From contig NZ_JAQTMS010000015.1 of assembly GCF_028714215.1 (NCBI RefSeq), forward strand, positions 28,078-92,077: DNA of 64,000 nt. The letters run 5' to 3'. The stretch comes from Rhodoferax sp. Lineage in GTDB: Bacteria > Pseudomonadota > Gammaproteobacteria > Burkholderiales > Burkholderiaceae_C. Shown piece after piece: positions 63,923 to 64,000 of this stretch. The notes under the pieces were generated by a model, which saw nothing but the letters and a program-made list of their open reading frames with translations, had not been told where the DNA came from and did no database searches. Each line of letters opens with the position of its first letter. Positions within the stretch are counted from its first letter, which is position 1. The translations under genes and the position numbers were made by a program.

Positions 63923-64000
63923 ATGACAACGACGCACAAAGTCCTGATCGCCAACCGCGGTGAAATTGCGGTTCGCATTGCCCGCGCGGCACAAGAACTC
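63923..64000 (+). CDS. accC: Biotin carboxylase, N-terminal fragment (cut by window end)
   Basis: Twenty-six codons are visible: MTTTHKVLIANRGEIAVRIA and so on. KVLIANRGEIAVRIARAAQEL is the invariant opening of biotin carboxylases. The rest lies beyond the window. It follows the carrier protein gene by 46 bases. Confidence 0.9.
   Translation, partial: MTTTHKVLIANRGEIAVRIARAAQEL

Noticed and set aside
1..64000. Avoidance of CTCGAG in this window as evidence of restriction pressure
   Set aside because: I could not count all sites reliably by eye, and at least three are present.

Overview
The window looks like chromosomal DNA of a GC-rich betaproteobacterium of the order Burkholderiales, probably a Comamonadaceae-type genome such as Rhodoferax or Polaromonas (inference from gene content: aerobic box pathway of benzoyl-CoA degradation, several Liv-type ABC importers with attached catabolic genes, many LysR/TetR regulators, two-partner secretion). 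I saw no rRNA, tRNA, CRISPR array, IS element or integrase. Coding density is high and no gap between genes exceeds 300 bases.

Layout. 1-2.3 kb: the end of a LysR regulator and an ECF sigma factor with a small membrane partner, divergent from a membrane protein. 2.3-5.3 kb: DsbB, a DJ-1/PfpI protein, a GFA-family protein and a frameshifted acetyltransferase. 5.4-9.8 kb: a conflict/defence island made of a higBA toxin-antitoxin pair divergent from a three-gene ABC-three-component (ABC-3C) operon: restriction-endonuclease-fold subunit, middle component and Rad50-like ATPase. 10.1-21.2 kb: box cluster (boxC, boxB, boxA and the regulator boxR) divergent from an alpha/beta hydrolase and a complete five-gene Liv-type importer. 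21.3-22 kb: MntA/HepT toxin-antitoxin pair. 22-25.2 kb: glutamate/aspartate importer gltIJKL. 25.3-27.4 kb: exported beta-propeller and exported creatininase-family protein. 27.5-31.5 kb: class III CoA-transferase, then a PaeR7I-type restriction-modification system. 31.5-43.2 kb: housekeeping and periplasmic genes (Ogt, M16 peptidase, DAHP synthase, S9 peptidase, DUF2059-FGE fusion, CopD, nitrilase, Sel1 protein). 43.4-51.3 kb: a tight six-gene operon in which a complete Liv-type importer ends in an ATPase fused to a Tm-1-like domain, followed by a PEP-hydrolase-like TIM barrel, with a divergent TetR regulator and a perfect palindromic operator. 51.5-61.5 kb: two-component system and two-partner secretion pair. 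61.7-64 kb: LysR divergent from pxpA, a biotin carrier protein and the start of a biotin carboxylase.

The least expected structure is at two places where gene blocks are bounded by direct repeats made from gene 3' ends. The 3' end of boxA (10102) recurs at 5348 and 2271, so the HigBA/ABC-3C island lies exactly between two copies. A roughly 250-bp stretch carrying the convergent 3' ends of the TetR and LysR genes occurs at 51.24-51.49 kb and again at 61.57-61.82 kb, bracketing the whole 10-kb two-component/two-partner secretion module. Both patterns suggest insertion or duplication events that kept the host genes intact.

How the genes work together: BoxR (with TGCA-rich candidate operators) probably controls benzoyl-CoA ring epoxidation and cleavage plus uptake; the ABC-3C, HigBA, MntA/HepT and PaeR7I systems form dispersed anti-phage or addiction functions; the 43-51 kb operon looks like a dedicated import and processing route for an unidentified small molecule; the OmpR-like regulator has a triple 10-bp repeat between its gene and the exoprotein gene that may couple the kinase to secretion.
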